Of a stretch of 16,733 bases of DNA, positions 6,654 to 14,056 are shown piece after piece. Location: the NCBI GenBank assembly GCA_003445895.1, contig DMCD01000292.1:1-16733 (forward strand). Reading direction: 5' to 3'. Source of the stretch: Lachnoclostridium sp. (GTDB lineage Bacteria > Bacillota > Clostridia > Lachnospirales > Lachnospiraceae). A program made the position numbers and the translations under genes. The stretch's first letter is position 1. The number at the start of each line of letters is the position of its first letter. Under the pieces are notes generated by a model. It did no database searches. It saw nothing but the letters and a program-made list of their open reading frames with translations, and was not told where the DNA came from.

Positions 6654-7115
6654 TTATTGCTGTGCTGCTTCTCCGTCTTCCGTATCGTCTGCGTCCTCCG
6701 CACCGTCCGTTTCATAGACGACGTGCTCGGTCTCATCGGTATCGGATGTCTCTCCGGTCTCTGCTTCTTCCTTTGGCGCCTCCGTCTCGGGCACTTCAAT
6801 TCCCAAAGACTCGGCGATGTCTTCCATTCCCAGCTTTCCGAGGTACTTTCCCACGTCGTACCGGCTCATAACCTCCTGTACGGCGAAGGTGCCGCCGGCA
6901 GAGAATATGACGAAGGCAAGCATGATGCCCACCAGTTTTGCCACCCGGCGGACTCTCTTTCTCAGACGCCGGTAGGAAACCTGTTCCTCCAGCTCTCTCC
7001 GCGACATGCGCATGGCCAGCGTATCTCCCGCCGCCCTGCGCTCCAGCTTGGCGCCGCATTCCGGACAGAAGACTTCCCGATCATCTACTTCCGCACCGCA
7101 GTTTGTGCAAATCAT
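6654..7115 (-). CDS. Zinc-ribbon single-pass membrane protein with acidic tail
   Basis: A 153-aa protein. The N-terminus MICTNCGAEV...FCPECG has two CxxC pairs (Cys3, 6, 17, 20), a zinc-ribbon of the kind fused to many Firmicute membrane proteins. A basic segment (RRLRKRVRRVAK, about 50-60) leads into one transmembrane helix (about 60-79). The rest (about 108-153) is a low-complexity acidic tail rich in Glu, Asp and Thr. By the positive-inside rule the zinc ribbon is cytoplasmic and the acidic tail outside. The start at 7115 (MICTNCG) is chosen because zinc-ribbon proteins usually begin right at this motif and GGGGGA lies upstream, though this site is weak. An ATG at 7136 would add seven residues without a visible site. 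Function unknown. Confidence 0.75.
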   Translation of the reverse strand: MICTNCGAEVDDREVFCPECGAKLERRAAGDTLAMRMSRRELEEQVSYRRLRKRVRRVAKLVGIMLAFVIFSAGGTFAVQEVMSRYDVGKYLGKLGMEDIAESLGIEVPETEAPKEEAETGETSDTDETEHVVYETDGAEDADDTEDGEAAQQ

Positions 7116-7153
7116 ATGCCATTTCCCCCGTTTCATGCTGCCGCAGACGGCTG

Positions 7154-7966
7154 CTACAGCATCTTTCTGTATTCCTTCTTCCAGTCGGATACCAGCTCCT
7201 GGGCCCGCTGCTGCCGGCGGATCGGATCCTGATTAAACAGTTCCTCGATCTCCGCTGTTTTTTTCTTCGCGGCCTCGCTCTCTCTGGCATCGTAGAGCTG
7301 CTTTTTCCACTCCGCCATCAGCTCCTCGCTGATCAGCGCCCTGTAGCGTTCGCGCAGCGTGAGCTCGGGATTTAAAAGAGTGAGCTGATAAATCTTGCGG
7401 ATGGTATCCATATCCTTGCGGAAATTGTAGGACATTTCATAGGCGGACAGCGCTTTCTCAAACCAGAATATTCCGGCGTAGCTCGCTCCGATATTATTCC
7501 AGACGCTGGCGGTGAACTCATCGGTCAGGCTCTTGACCCGCCAGTCCTCCAGGATCTTCTCATAATAATGCACTGCCGTTCCGTACTGCCGGAGTGAGAA
7601 GTAATAATCGGCGGTCTCCTTCATGAACTCGGTGCCGCTCATCTTCCGGAAGGATGCGATCCGCTGCTCGAACCGGCTGATCTCCCGGTCCGTGTAATAA
7701 TAGCACTCCTCGAGTATAATGACGAGCATCTCATCGGGATTCTCCCGGCTTCTCTTCCACTGGGCCAGCTTTTCCGCCAGAAATCCCAGCCCCAGCTCAT
7801 TCCGTATAAATGCAATCAGATGATCATTCACAAAATCATCCATGGCAAGAAGCGGATTGTTGTAGATCACATAGCAGAGTTCTTTCGAAGAAGCAATATG
7901 AACCCCCAGCGCATCCACATAATAGGGGTGCTTCACCGGTTCCTGGCGCACCAGTATCAGGCTCAT
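7154..7966 (-). CDS. TPR-repeat protein of the DUF5716/DUF5717 cassette
   Basis: A 270-aa soluble protein, almost entirely helical. The N-terminal part (about 1-105) has no family I can name. Residues about 112-142 (ADYYFSLRQYGTAVHYYEKI) and 153-186 (WNNIGASYAGIFWFEKALSA) read as two TPR helical hairpins. The C-terminus (about 205-270) is a long charged helix rich in Lys, Glu and Gln. No signal peptide or membrane segment is present. Its ATG overlaps the stop of the Hsp70-like gene (ATGA), with GGGAGGTGGAG just upstream, suggesting coupled, stoichiometric synthesis. TPR proteins often act as adaptors for Hsp70-type partners. An adaptor role for the neighbouring proteins is therefore a reasonable inference, not something the sequence proves. 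Confidence 0.8.
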   Translation of the reverse strand: MSLILVRQEPVKHPYYVDALGVHIASSKELCYVIYNNPLLAMDDFVNDHLIAFIRNELGLGFLAEKLAQWKRSRENPDEMLVIILEECYYYTDREISRFEQRIASFRKMSGTEFMKETADYYFSLRQYGTAVHYYEKILEDWRVKSLTDEFTASVWNNIGASYAGIFWFEKALSAYEMSYNFRKDMDTIRKIYQLTLLNPELTLRERYRALISEELMAEWKKQLYDARESEAAKKKTAEIEELFNQDPIRRQQRAQELVSDWKKEYRKML

Positions 7967-9186
7967 AGCTCCACCTCCCGCTTAATCACGGTGTCCGTTG
8001 CGGGGAAGAATTCTCCGAACCCCATATCCCGGATCACGCATACCATGGTCCGCTCATCGGAAAAGCCCAGGGACAGGCGGATCTTTGTCGTCCGGTCCGG
8101 CCGCTCGGGAAATCCCTCCAGCGGAATAGTGATCACTTTTTTCTTTCGCTGATCCAGGGGCGTGACGGTAAATTCAATCTCCGGTTCTCCCGCAACAATG
8201 AATTCCGATGTGCTCTTCGCCTCGTACCAGCCTTCTCCGGCCGCCGCCATCACCAGCTGGGAATCTCTGTCCCGGTCGACAACCCGCACCGAAACCGTGC
8301 TCTTTAAGTGACCGTCACAGATGCAGGAAAACGGAAATTCCGTCTTGCTGCGCAGATAATCCTTCGCCCTCAGACAGGCCCCTCTGGAAAATAATGACGT
8401 TTCGGTAAACACGCGCCGTCTCGCGCAGATCTTTTTCATGAATTCCGGTGCCCAGTCCGTTTCCTCAAATCCCTTTCCCGTCAGGATAATGCCGGAAAAC
8501 AGACGGCGTCCCAGGTTCCGTTCCGCGCAGGTGGCCAGGATCTTGTCCGCCACCTTTTTCCCCGCAGGCGTCTCCATCACATCCAGCCGGAAGCTCTCTT
8601 CCTGTTTCTCACTGTCGGCGAGAACCATCATTTTCCGAAGTCCCCGCTGCACCCGCAGTTCATAATATCTGAGGTTCTCATCCTCCAGGCTGTACATGCC
8701 CACCTGGTTGCTCCAGAGCTCCCTCTTCTGGGACATTACGTAATAGATGAAGCTGTCCGTATGGCTGATAATATGAACTCTGCGGCGGTCAATGCCGAGA
8801 TCGTCCGCACAGTACATCAGGCAGTCCATGACCTTGACGTCGGGATTCTCCAGGGAGATCACCAGGCTGTCTATTTCCGTATTTCCCGCTTCCTTCCGGG
8901 GATACTCCAGACACTTCATGAGAAACTTCTGAAGAAGCGTCCCCGCATCATAGCGGATGCCGCTGATGGTGGCCGTGCCATCCTTCTTCACCTGCATCAG
9001 CAGCTTATCCTCGATCACCCCGTCGCCGACCAGTGCGTGGGCATACGCCTCTTCGTCCGCATACCACTCATCACTGTTCCGGTTCCTGCAGATCACCGTG
9101 GGAATGACCCAGGTTCTGTCCGGATCCGCACAGGTAATATGCGTCCGGTTGTCGCACAGGTCAATACCGATTACCAAACCATCCAT
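7963..9186 (-). CDS. DUF5716-like protein with a degenerate Hsp70/actin fold
   Basis: A 407-aa protein that I believe belongs to DUF5716. The order of segments follows Hsp70. VIGIDLCDNRTHI (5-17) matches the phosphate-1 loop, then WVIPTVI (26-32). LVISLENPDVKVMDCLMYCA (108-127) and HIISHTDSFIYYV (138-150) parallel the segment ending in the EPTAAALAY-type helix. IILTGKGFEE (233-242) parallels the adenosine motif, and FSRGACLRAKDYL (266-278) the GAA helix. The phosphate-2 loop, normally DLGGGT, reads MYSLEDENL (164-172), so the glycines are missing and ATP hydrolysis is doubtful. A beta-rich C-terminal domain (about 285-407) includes IRDMGFGEFF, which I recall as typical of the family. Function is unknown. 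It follows the DUF5717-type gene by 17 nt, with AGAGAGG as a rather distant binding site. Confidence 0.8.
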   Translation of the reverse strand: MDGLVIGIDLCDNRTHITCADPDRTWVIPTVICRNRNSDEWYADEEAYAHALVGDGVIEDKLLMQVKKDGTATISGIRYDAGTLLQKFLMKCLEYPRKEAGNTEIDSLVISLENPDVKVMDCLMYCADDLGIDRRRVHIISHTDSFIYYVMSQKRELWSNQVGMYSLEDENLRYYELRVQRGLRKMMVLADSEKQEESFRLDVMETPAGKKVADKILATCAERNLGRRLFSGIILTGKGFEETDWAPEFMKKICARRRVFTETSLFSRGACLRAKDYLRSKTEFPFSCICDGHLKSTVSVRVVDRDRDSQLVMAAAGEGWYEAKSTSEFIVAGEPEIEFTVTPLDQRKKKVITIPLEGFPERPDRTTKIRLSLGFSDERTMVCVIRDMGFGEFFPATDTVIKREVEL

Positions 9187-9203
9187 AACTACAAAAAACC
9201 TCT

Positions 9204-12200
9204 CTACTGCAGCGTGAACAGCTGTTCCACCGCAGCATCCTTTTTCAGATACTCCGTCATCTTCTGCTGGAGATCACTTTCATTCTTCATATCCAGCGCA
9301 AGACTCATCTCATTCAGACTGGCGAAACGATTGCCCGGCGCCCTGGTCTTGACTTCTCTGCAGGAAATGCTTCCCTCCGCAGTGACCACCCGGCCTTCCT
9401 CCGTCTCCTCCTCGATCTGATACTCCATGATTTCCCCTTCAAAGAGCACCTTCTCGCGGACATACACGCCCTGGTATACCTGGCGCATCTCCTCGTAGTG
9501 GTAATTCTCCTCCTCCGGGAGTATCCGCACCCGAAGGTAGGGGAAACGGTCCCGGCTTCCGTGATATTCCACGATCTCCTTGTCCAGGATATCTCCCGGA
9601 ATGATCACAAACCGTGCAAGGTCCTTGAAATAGGAGAAGACCATGCCGGAATCTATCATACTGTTGACCACACTCTGGCAGACCTCACGCTGTTTCGGCG
9701 TCAGATCCGAGAGGGTGGAATAATACTTTGTCAGCGCAATCAGGTAAATGTCGGGCACCTTGTCCTTTTCGGAGCTGGCGTCCACCATTCCCTCCAGATA
9801 GGCGAAGACCCGGTCGCCGCAGGCCGCATTGCGGAAGAAATACTCAGCACTCCGCACGGTGAAATAGGCGCGCACCACGTTCTCGCTGGTTTTCGCACTC
9901 TGGGCGTACATTTCAAATACCGCGTCCATCCTGGCTGTGTTCCCGGTAAACAGCATCTGCGCAACGAGCCGCTCCTCCAGGTCATAGGTCTCCACGTGCT
10001 CCCGGAGTCCCCGGACGAGAACGCCGTACATCTGTTCCGTCGTTCCGTTGAAATGTTCGCAGAGATAATCCAGCAGTACCGTGTCCGCCTTCCCTTCATC
10101 AAGAATCCGCATGGCAAAATGAAGGATCATCGGATCTTCGGCGAACAGGCTGTCCAGAATCAGCCTTCCCACCAGCGCCGCCAGCCGGTCAGCCGGCAGG
10201 TCGGTAAGGGTATAGGTGCGGACCATGTCCCAGGCCTCGGAGAAATACTCATTGTCGATGAGGATTCCGCACACCTCGCTGCGCTGCTTCTGGGAAATCA
10301 TCCGCTTGTCCATCTGCAGCAGATACTGAAGTCCCTCCTCGGGGATCTCCGTCTTCTCCTGCACCTTCCGGTAATACCGGAGCACCGCGCCGATCATCCG
10401 GTCGCGGAACAGCGGATGAAGCTTTACCGCCCGGTCTGCCTTAATCAGGAGCTCACAGTCTTCTCCGTCCGGCATCTCCTTCTGCGCCGCCTGATGGCAG
10501 GCATTCACCAGAAGAAGGGGCTGGTCCGGATTCACCAGGAAGCAGCGTTCCACCAGCTCGTCCACATCCTCCATGGCCGGTTCCTGCTCATAGCGGACCG
10601 ATGTGTAACGGTTGCCGTAGGAATCCTGCATCAGGATCACATCCCGGTCGGAGAATACCGGCACAAAGGCGTATCCGTTCTCCAGCGGATAGGCGTCCTC
10701 CACCATCAGCTCCTCGTGGACCACGACCACATAGCGCATCTCCTGATCTCTGCAGCGTATTCTGGCTGCCCGCAGGATGGGAGGAAGAACTCTCGCCAGC
10801 TTGGCATCAATCAGATCCTCTGCGATCATCTTCCGGTAAATGGCGGCGAGACGGCTGTCTATCTTTCCCTGGAACAGCTGCTCTAAGGCAAAGCGCTCCA
10901 TGGAAGGCACAAAATCCCGGTAGGTCTGGGAATTCGGCTTTGCATAGGTTACGATGTTCCAGTACAGATTTTCTCTGCTTGTAACATCCATGTCCTGGGT
11001 GTAGGCAAAGTAAATCAGAACCTTTTCCGGCAGAAGCCTGCCGTAGTCCCCCGGCAGGGATGCCAGATAATATTCATACAGCCTGGTCAGGCTGACATCC
11101 TTGTTGATTCCCCGCTCGTACCACTCAAACCATCGTCCGCCCCGGCGGTCCTGCCGGATCATGACGGCACAGATAGCCGTCAGAATCTCCTTCTCGGGGA
11201 AAATGCGGTAGAGCGCCATGAGGAGGCGCAGAGCCAGGTTGTGGTATCTCCGGATACTGCCGGCACCGATGGCGCAGCGCACGGCCAGCTCACGGCCAAA
11301 CTCCGCCTTCCGGACCGCATAGTACATGGTCTGGATCTCGAAATCGCCGGGATTGTCCAGTCTTGACGGGTCTCTCTTCAGCAGAGCCAGCGCCATCTCA
11401 TACAGGAAAGGACTGCGGCATCCCCGCGTAAACAGCTGTTCGAGCACGGCAAGTCCCGGTTCCGGATCGTCTTCCGGCCGGATGTCTCTTGCGATCTCCA
11501 GCAGGTGAAGATAATAGCTTCCCGCCTCTCCTGTCCTGCCGCCGGAAAAACCGGCGTGCAGCATGCTGTCCACCAGCTCCTGCAGCGGCCTTGTGCCGTC
11601 CAGCACCTGAATGTCCTGTTCTATCAGGGCATTCGGAAGCTGCGCTTCCTCCAGCCCCTCTCCGAGGATTCTGACCCGCTCCGCCGCGCGGCGCAGCTCG
11701 CCCAGATCCTGGGTAATGTCCTCTTTGGAGACCGTCTTCCGGCGCAGGTCCATATAGCGGGCAAACTCTTTCTGCCAGGTAAGCGCCTTCCTGTCCCCTC
11801 CGGCGTTCATGGATACCGACACCGGCACGACGGTGCGGAGATGTCTTGAACGAATCCGGATACAGCCGGTGTTCTTTCCGGCGTGCAGCCGCTCCGAAAG
11901 AATCACAAACGGAATATGAAGGCAGCCTTCGTCAAAATCCGTCTGGGTGAAGCTCTTTCTGGGCAGATAGATAAAATCTGCGTCCGCCTCCGCGTCCACC
12001 CGGATATATCCCCAGGAATCGCTCCGGATCAGCAGCTCATCCTGCTGATGCTCCGCCAGATTTTCATAGCGGATCTCCCGGTCATCCATCATCAGGCGCA
12101 CAGGTCTTTTCACGCCGAGACTGATCAGGAACTCCTCCATGAAGTTCTGCCGGCTGCCGTATCCTCTCAGTCCGTCATAGAGCGCGCGGACATGGAGATC

Positions 12201-12677
12201 CTGCATAAAGGGCGCGGAAGTGAACCCCTGGTAATCCAGAAGCCGGAGGGCCGTCTCCTGGTCCCGCTCTGCCACATGCAGAAAATCTTCCGCTGTCTCC
12301 AGTCCCGCCAGCTTCTCTCCCGGCGCACCGGAGCCGACGGTAAAGAGGAACGGAATCTCCTTCTCCCCGCAGTTTGTAACCAGTGAAAAGCTTCCCTCAA
12401 TCGTTTCTCCGGGCGCAAGGTAAGAAGCATCCACCTCATAGGCGATGCGGTTTCTTACTCCGCCGAAGGAGTTATTTCCTGCCGGAATCCGGACGCGGGG
12501 GTTCGAAGAATAGACAAATCCCTTCACATTCAGCCGGTTGGTGCTGCTGATCAGGATCTCTCTCTTCGTGACGGCATCAAACCGGATGGTTTCGCTGACA
12601 GCCTCGGGCTGCCAGGCCATCTCGGGCCTTTCCCCGTCTATGATTCCTCTCGCAAGACGATTGATTCGTTCCTTCAT
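9204..12677 (-). CDS. DUF5717-like giant protein with tandem beta domains and helical repeats
   Basis: An 1157-aa protein that I believe belongs to DUF5717. Residues about 28-115 and 190-290 look like two related beta-sandwich domains. Both end in a strand run after a Gly-containing turn (LAPGETIEGSFSL and HAGKNTGCIRIRS) followed by IPFLFTV or VPVSVSM. They are joined by a short helical linker (about 158-188). Residues from about 300 to 1040 are nearly all helical, with recurring aromatic/Leu patterns suggesting a TPR-like or HEAT-like solenoid. A beta segment (about 1045-1110) and a short helix ending in AAVEQLFTLQ close the protein. No signal peptide or membrane segment was seen. It is the first gene behind the promoter at 12724-12752, with AGGTGA 9 nt before the ATG. 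Function unknown; scaffold or partner of the Hsp70-like protein is inference. Confidence 0.82.
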   Translation of the reverse strand: MKERINRLARGIIDGERPEMAWQPEAVSETIRFDAVTKREILISSTNRLNVKGFVYSSNPRVRIPAGNNSFGGVRNRIAYEVDASYLAPGETIEGSFSLVTNCGEKEIPFLFTVGSGAPGEKLAGLETAEDFLHVAERDQETALRLLDYQGFTSAPFMQDLHVRALYDGLRGYGSRQNFMEEFLISLGVKRPVRLMMDDREIRYENLAEHQQDELLIRSDSWGYIRVDAEADADFIYLPRKSFTQTDFDEGCLHIPFVILSERLHAGKNTGCIRIRSRHLRTVVPVSVSMNAGGDRKALTWQKEFARYMDLRRKTVSKEDITQDLGELRRAAERVRILGEGLEEAQLPNALIEQDIQVLDGTRPLQELVDSMLHAGFSGGRTGEAGSYYLHLLEIARDIRPEDDPEPGLAVLEQLFTRGCRSPFLYEMALALLKRDPSRLDNPGDFEIQTMYYAVRKAEFGRELAVRCAIGAGSIRRYHNLALRLLMALYRIFPEKEILTAICAVMIRQDRRGGRWFEWYERGINKDVSLTRLYEYYLASLPGDYGRLLPEKVLIYFAYTQDMDVTSRENLYWNIVTYAKPNSQTYRDFVPSMERFALEQLFQGKIDSRLAAIYRKMIAEDLIDAKLARVLPPILRAARIRCRDQEMRYVVVVHEELMVEDAYPLENGYAFVPVFSDRDVILMQDSYGNRYTSVRYEQEPAMEDVDELVERCFLVNPDQPLLLVNACHQAAQKEMPDGEDCELLIKADRAVKLHPLFRDRMIGAVLRYYRKVQEKTEIPEEGLQYLLQMDKRMISQKQRSEVCGILIDNEYFSEAWDMVRTYTLTDLPADRLAALVGRLILDSLFAEDPMILHFAMRILDEGKADTVLLDYLCEHFNGTTEQMYGVLVRGLREHVETYDLEERLVAQMLFTGNTARMDAVFEMYAQSAKTSENVVRAYFTVRSAEYFFRNAACGDRVFAYLEGMVDASSEKDKVPDIYLIALTKYYSTLSDLTPKQREVCQSVVNSMIDSGMVFSYFKDLARFVIIPGDILDKEIVEYHGSRDRFPYLRVRILPEEENYHYEEMRQVYQGVYVREKVLFEGEIMEYQIEEETEEGRVVTAEGSISCREVKTRAPGNRFASLNEMSLALDMKNESDLQQKMTEYLKKDAAVEQLFTLQ

Positions 12678-12686
12678 AATGCGCTT

Positions 12687-12692
12687 TCACCT
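12687..12692 (-). promoter_or_regulatory. Ribosome binding site of the DUF5717-type gene
   Basis: Minus-strand AGGTGA lies 9 nt before the ATG at 12677. It is a moderate match to the anti-Shine-Dalgarno sequence and the only one nearby. Confidence 0.5.
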
Positions 12693-12723
12693 ACTGTACT
12701 TTCATTTAAACATAGTTCAAGAT

Positions 12724-12752
12724 ATTGTATCACATTTTATCGATAATTTCAC
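12724..12752 (-). promoter_or_regulatory. Sigma-A-type promoter of the six-gene DUF5717 operon
   Basis: On the minus strand GTGAAA (plus 12747-12752) is separated by exactly 17 nt from TACAAT (plus 12724-12729). The latter is preceded by TGA, an extended -10 element. This predicts a start near 12717 and a leader of about 40 nt. The 10-bp palindrome TTATCGATAA (12737-12746) fills most of the spacer next to the -35 box, where a bound protein would block polymerase. Confidence 0.6.
12737..12746. promoter_or_regulatory. Candidate operator: palindrome TTATCGATAA in promoter spacer
   Basis: A perfect 10-bp palindrome abuts the -35 box of the minus-strand promoter. Palindromes of this size in AT-rich DNA can occur by chance, so the operator role rests mainly on its position. 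Confidence 0.3.
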
Positions 12753-12793
12753 TACCAATGTGTACTTTGGTCTGTTTTTTCCTGAATGAAACC

Positions 12794-12822
12794 TTGATCA
12801 TCCCGGGAGAAATTGCTATGAT
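12794..12822 (+). promoter_or_regulatory. Sigma-A-type promoter of the DUF4364 gene
   Basis: TTGATC (12794-12799), a 17-nt spacer and TATGAT (12817-12822) make a good vegetative promoter. It predicts a start near 12829 and a leader of about 30 nt. The spacer holds the 8-bp palindrome TCCCGGGA (12801-12808). ATGAT (12818-12822) and ATCAT (12831-12835) form a small inverted repeat spanning the -10 box and start point. Either could be a regulatory site, unproven. Confidence 0.6.
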
Positions 12823-12857
12823 GGATCCGTATCATTATCTGTACAGGAGTTGTCATT

Positions 12858-13385
12858 ATGATGTCCGAACCCATCACGCTATATAAACTGATGATTCTGC
12901 ACATGCTGAACCGGGTGAATTTTCCCCTGACCAGCGCGCAGTTTTCCGATTTTTTTCTCACAAGAGAATACACGAATTTCTTCTCTCTGCAGCAGGCCCT
13001 GAGCGAGCTTGCCCAGTCGGGACTCATCCGCGTGGAGTCGCTGCACAGCCTTTCCCGCTATGAGATTACGCCGGAGGGCGAACAGACCCTCAGCTTCTTC
13101 GGCCGAAGGATTTCCCAGGAGATCCAGCAGGATATCGATAATTATCTGAACGAAAACCATCTCCGGATGCGGGAGGAAGTGGGACTCATCTCCGACTATT
13201 ACCGCACCGACAACCGGGATTACGTGGTTCACTGTGAGGTCCGCGAAGGAAAGTCCCGGCTGATTCACCTGGAGGTTACGGTTCCCGACGAGGAACAGGC
13301 GGAGCTCATGAGCAGCCACTGGAAGGACCGGAGCCAGGAAATCTACTCCTACATCATGAAGTCTCTCATGCAGGATAAGCCCTGA
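12858..13385 (+). CDS. DUF4364 family winged-helix protein
   Basis: A 175-aa protein and the only plus-strand gene. I recognise it as DUF4364, a Firmicute family with a winged-helix N-terminus. Residues about 5-75 show the helix-turn-helix and wing pattern: LYKLMILHMLNRV, then FSLQQALSELAQSGLI, then RYEITPEGEQTL. The C-terminal half (about 85-175) is mixed alpha/beta, with VHCEVREGKSRLIHLEV strands and a closing amphipathic helix. It begins ATGATG with AGGAGT 7 nt upstream; either ATG could serve. It is divergent from the DUF5717 operon across 180 bp and convergent with engB. DNA binding is suggested by fold, but the target and ligand are unknown; regulation of the divergent operon is only a hypothesis. 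Confidence 0.88.
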   Translation: MMSEPITLYKLMILHMLNRVNFPLTSAQFSDFFLTREYTNFFSLQQALSELAQSGLIRVESLHSLSRYEITPEGEQTLSFFGRRISQEIQQDIDNYLNENHLRMREEVGLISDYYRTDNRDYVVHCEVREGKSRLIHLEVTVPDEEQAELMSSHWKDRSQEIYSYIMKSLMQDKP

Positions 13386-13407
13386 AACAGGACATCATCA
13401 TACAGAC

Positions 13408-13443
13408 AAAAAAGAAGGAATCCTTTCAGATTCCTTCTTTTTT
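13408..13443. terminator. Bidirectional rho-independent terminator between DUF4364 and engB
   Basis: GAAGGAATC (13414-13422) and GATTCCTTC (13429-13437) form a 9-bp stem with a 6-nt loop. It is flanked by A6 (13408-13413) on the left and T6 (13438-13443) on the right, so it works for both strands. It lies 22 nt after the DUF4364 stop and 4 nt after the engB stop, ending both transcripts. Confidence 0.92.
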
Positions 13444-13447
13444 GCGT

Positions 13448-14056
13448 TTACTGCTCTTCGGCTGCTTCCTGAGATTCGAGAGCACCGTCAATGAACTCCC
13501 ATATCTCATCCCGTCCCTGCTTTGTCTCCGAGGAGAATGGGATCACCGGGTATCCGGGATCCAGATTCAATCCTTTTCGGACTTCGGAGAGCTGCTTTGC
13601 CACCTGGGACCGCTTCAGCTTGTCCGCCTTTGTGGCGATGATCAGCGGCGTATAGCCGTGATCCGTGATCCACTGAAACATCAGCCGGTCATTGTCGCCG
13701 GGCACATGCCGGATATCCACCAGCAGAAACACCGCACGGATAGCCCGGGACTGATGCAGATAGTCTTCAATCAGCTTTCCCCACTGGGCCTTGACCTTCT
13801 CACTGGCCTTTGCAAAGCCGTATCCCGGCAGGTCCACATAGAAAAAAGCGTCATTGATATGATAATAGTTGATGGTCTGGGTCTTTCCCGGCGTGCTGGA
13901 TGTGCGCGCCAGGGACTTCCGGTTCATCAGCGCGTTGATAAGCGATGACTTGCCCACGTTGGACTTGCCGCAGAAGGCAAATTCCGGCTGGGTGTTTGCC
14001 GGCAGCCGGCTGGTAATCCCGCAGACCGTCTCGAGGACCGCGTCTCGGATAATCAT
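13448..14056 (-). CDS. engB: Ribosome biogenesis GTP-binding protein YsxC/EngB
   Basis: A 202-aa TRAFAC-class GTPase required for late assembly of the 50S ribosomal subunit, acting in the cytosol. All GTP-binding motifs are present: G1 GKSNVGKS (30-37), a switch-I segment with TSSTPGKTQ (52-60), G3 DLPG (75-78) within DLPGYGFAK, G4 TKAD (142-145) and G5 SSE (175-177). Length matches the family. The ATG overlaps the lon stop (ATGA), with GAGG in the lon 3' end as binding site, indicating translational coupling. The lon-engB order is common in Clostridia and Bacilli. The gene ends a few bases before the bidirectional terminator, so it closes the clpX-lon-engB cluster. The C-terminus has a short acidic tail (ESQEAAEEQ). 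Confidence 0.97.
   Translation of the reverse strand: MIIRDAVLETVCGITSRLPANTQPEFAFCGKSNVGKSSLINALMNRKSLARTSSTPGKTQTINYYHINDAFFYVDLPGYGFAKASEKVKAQWGKLIEDYLHQSRAIRAVFLLVDIRHVPGDNDRLMFQWITDHGYTPLIIATKADKLKRSQVAKQLSEVRKGLNLDPGYPVIPFSSETKQGRDEIWEFIDGALESQEAAEEQ

Noticed and set aside
5460-7232. Plus-strand open frame of about 590 codons across four minus-strand genes
   Set aside because: It runs antisense through the M24 peptidase and three other genes, with no recognisable protein family. It is explained by codon bias on the opposite strand.
9473-9480. GGTATACC palindrome resembling the TATACCA motif
   Set aside because: It lies inside the DUF5717-like coding sequence, lacks the TATGTATA half and is a simple 8-bp palindrome.
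9498-10886. Plus-strand open frame of about 462 codons opposite the DUF5717-like gene
   Set aside because: No domain, no start signal, and a His/Gln/Leu-rich composition typical of antisense frames here.
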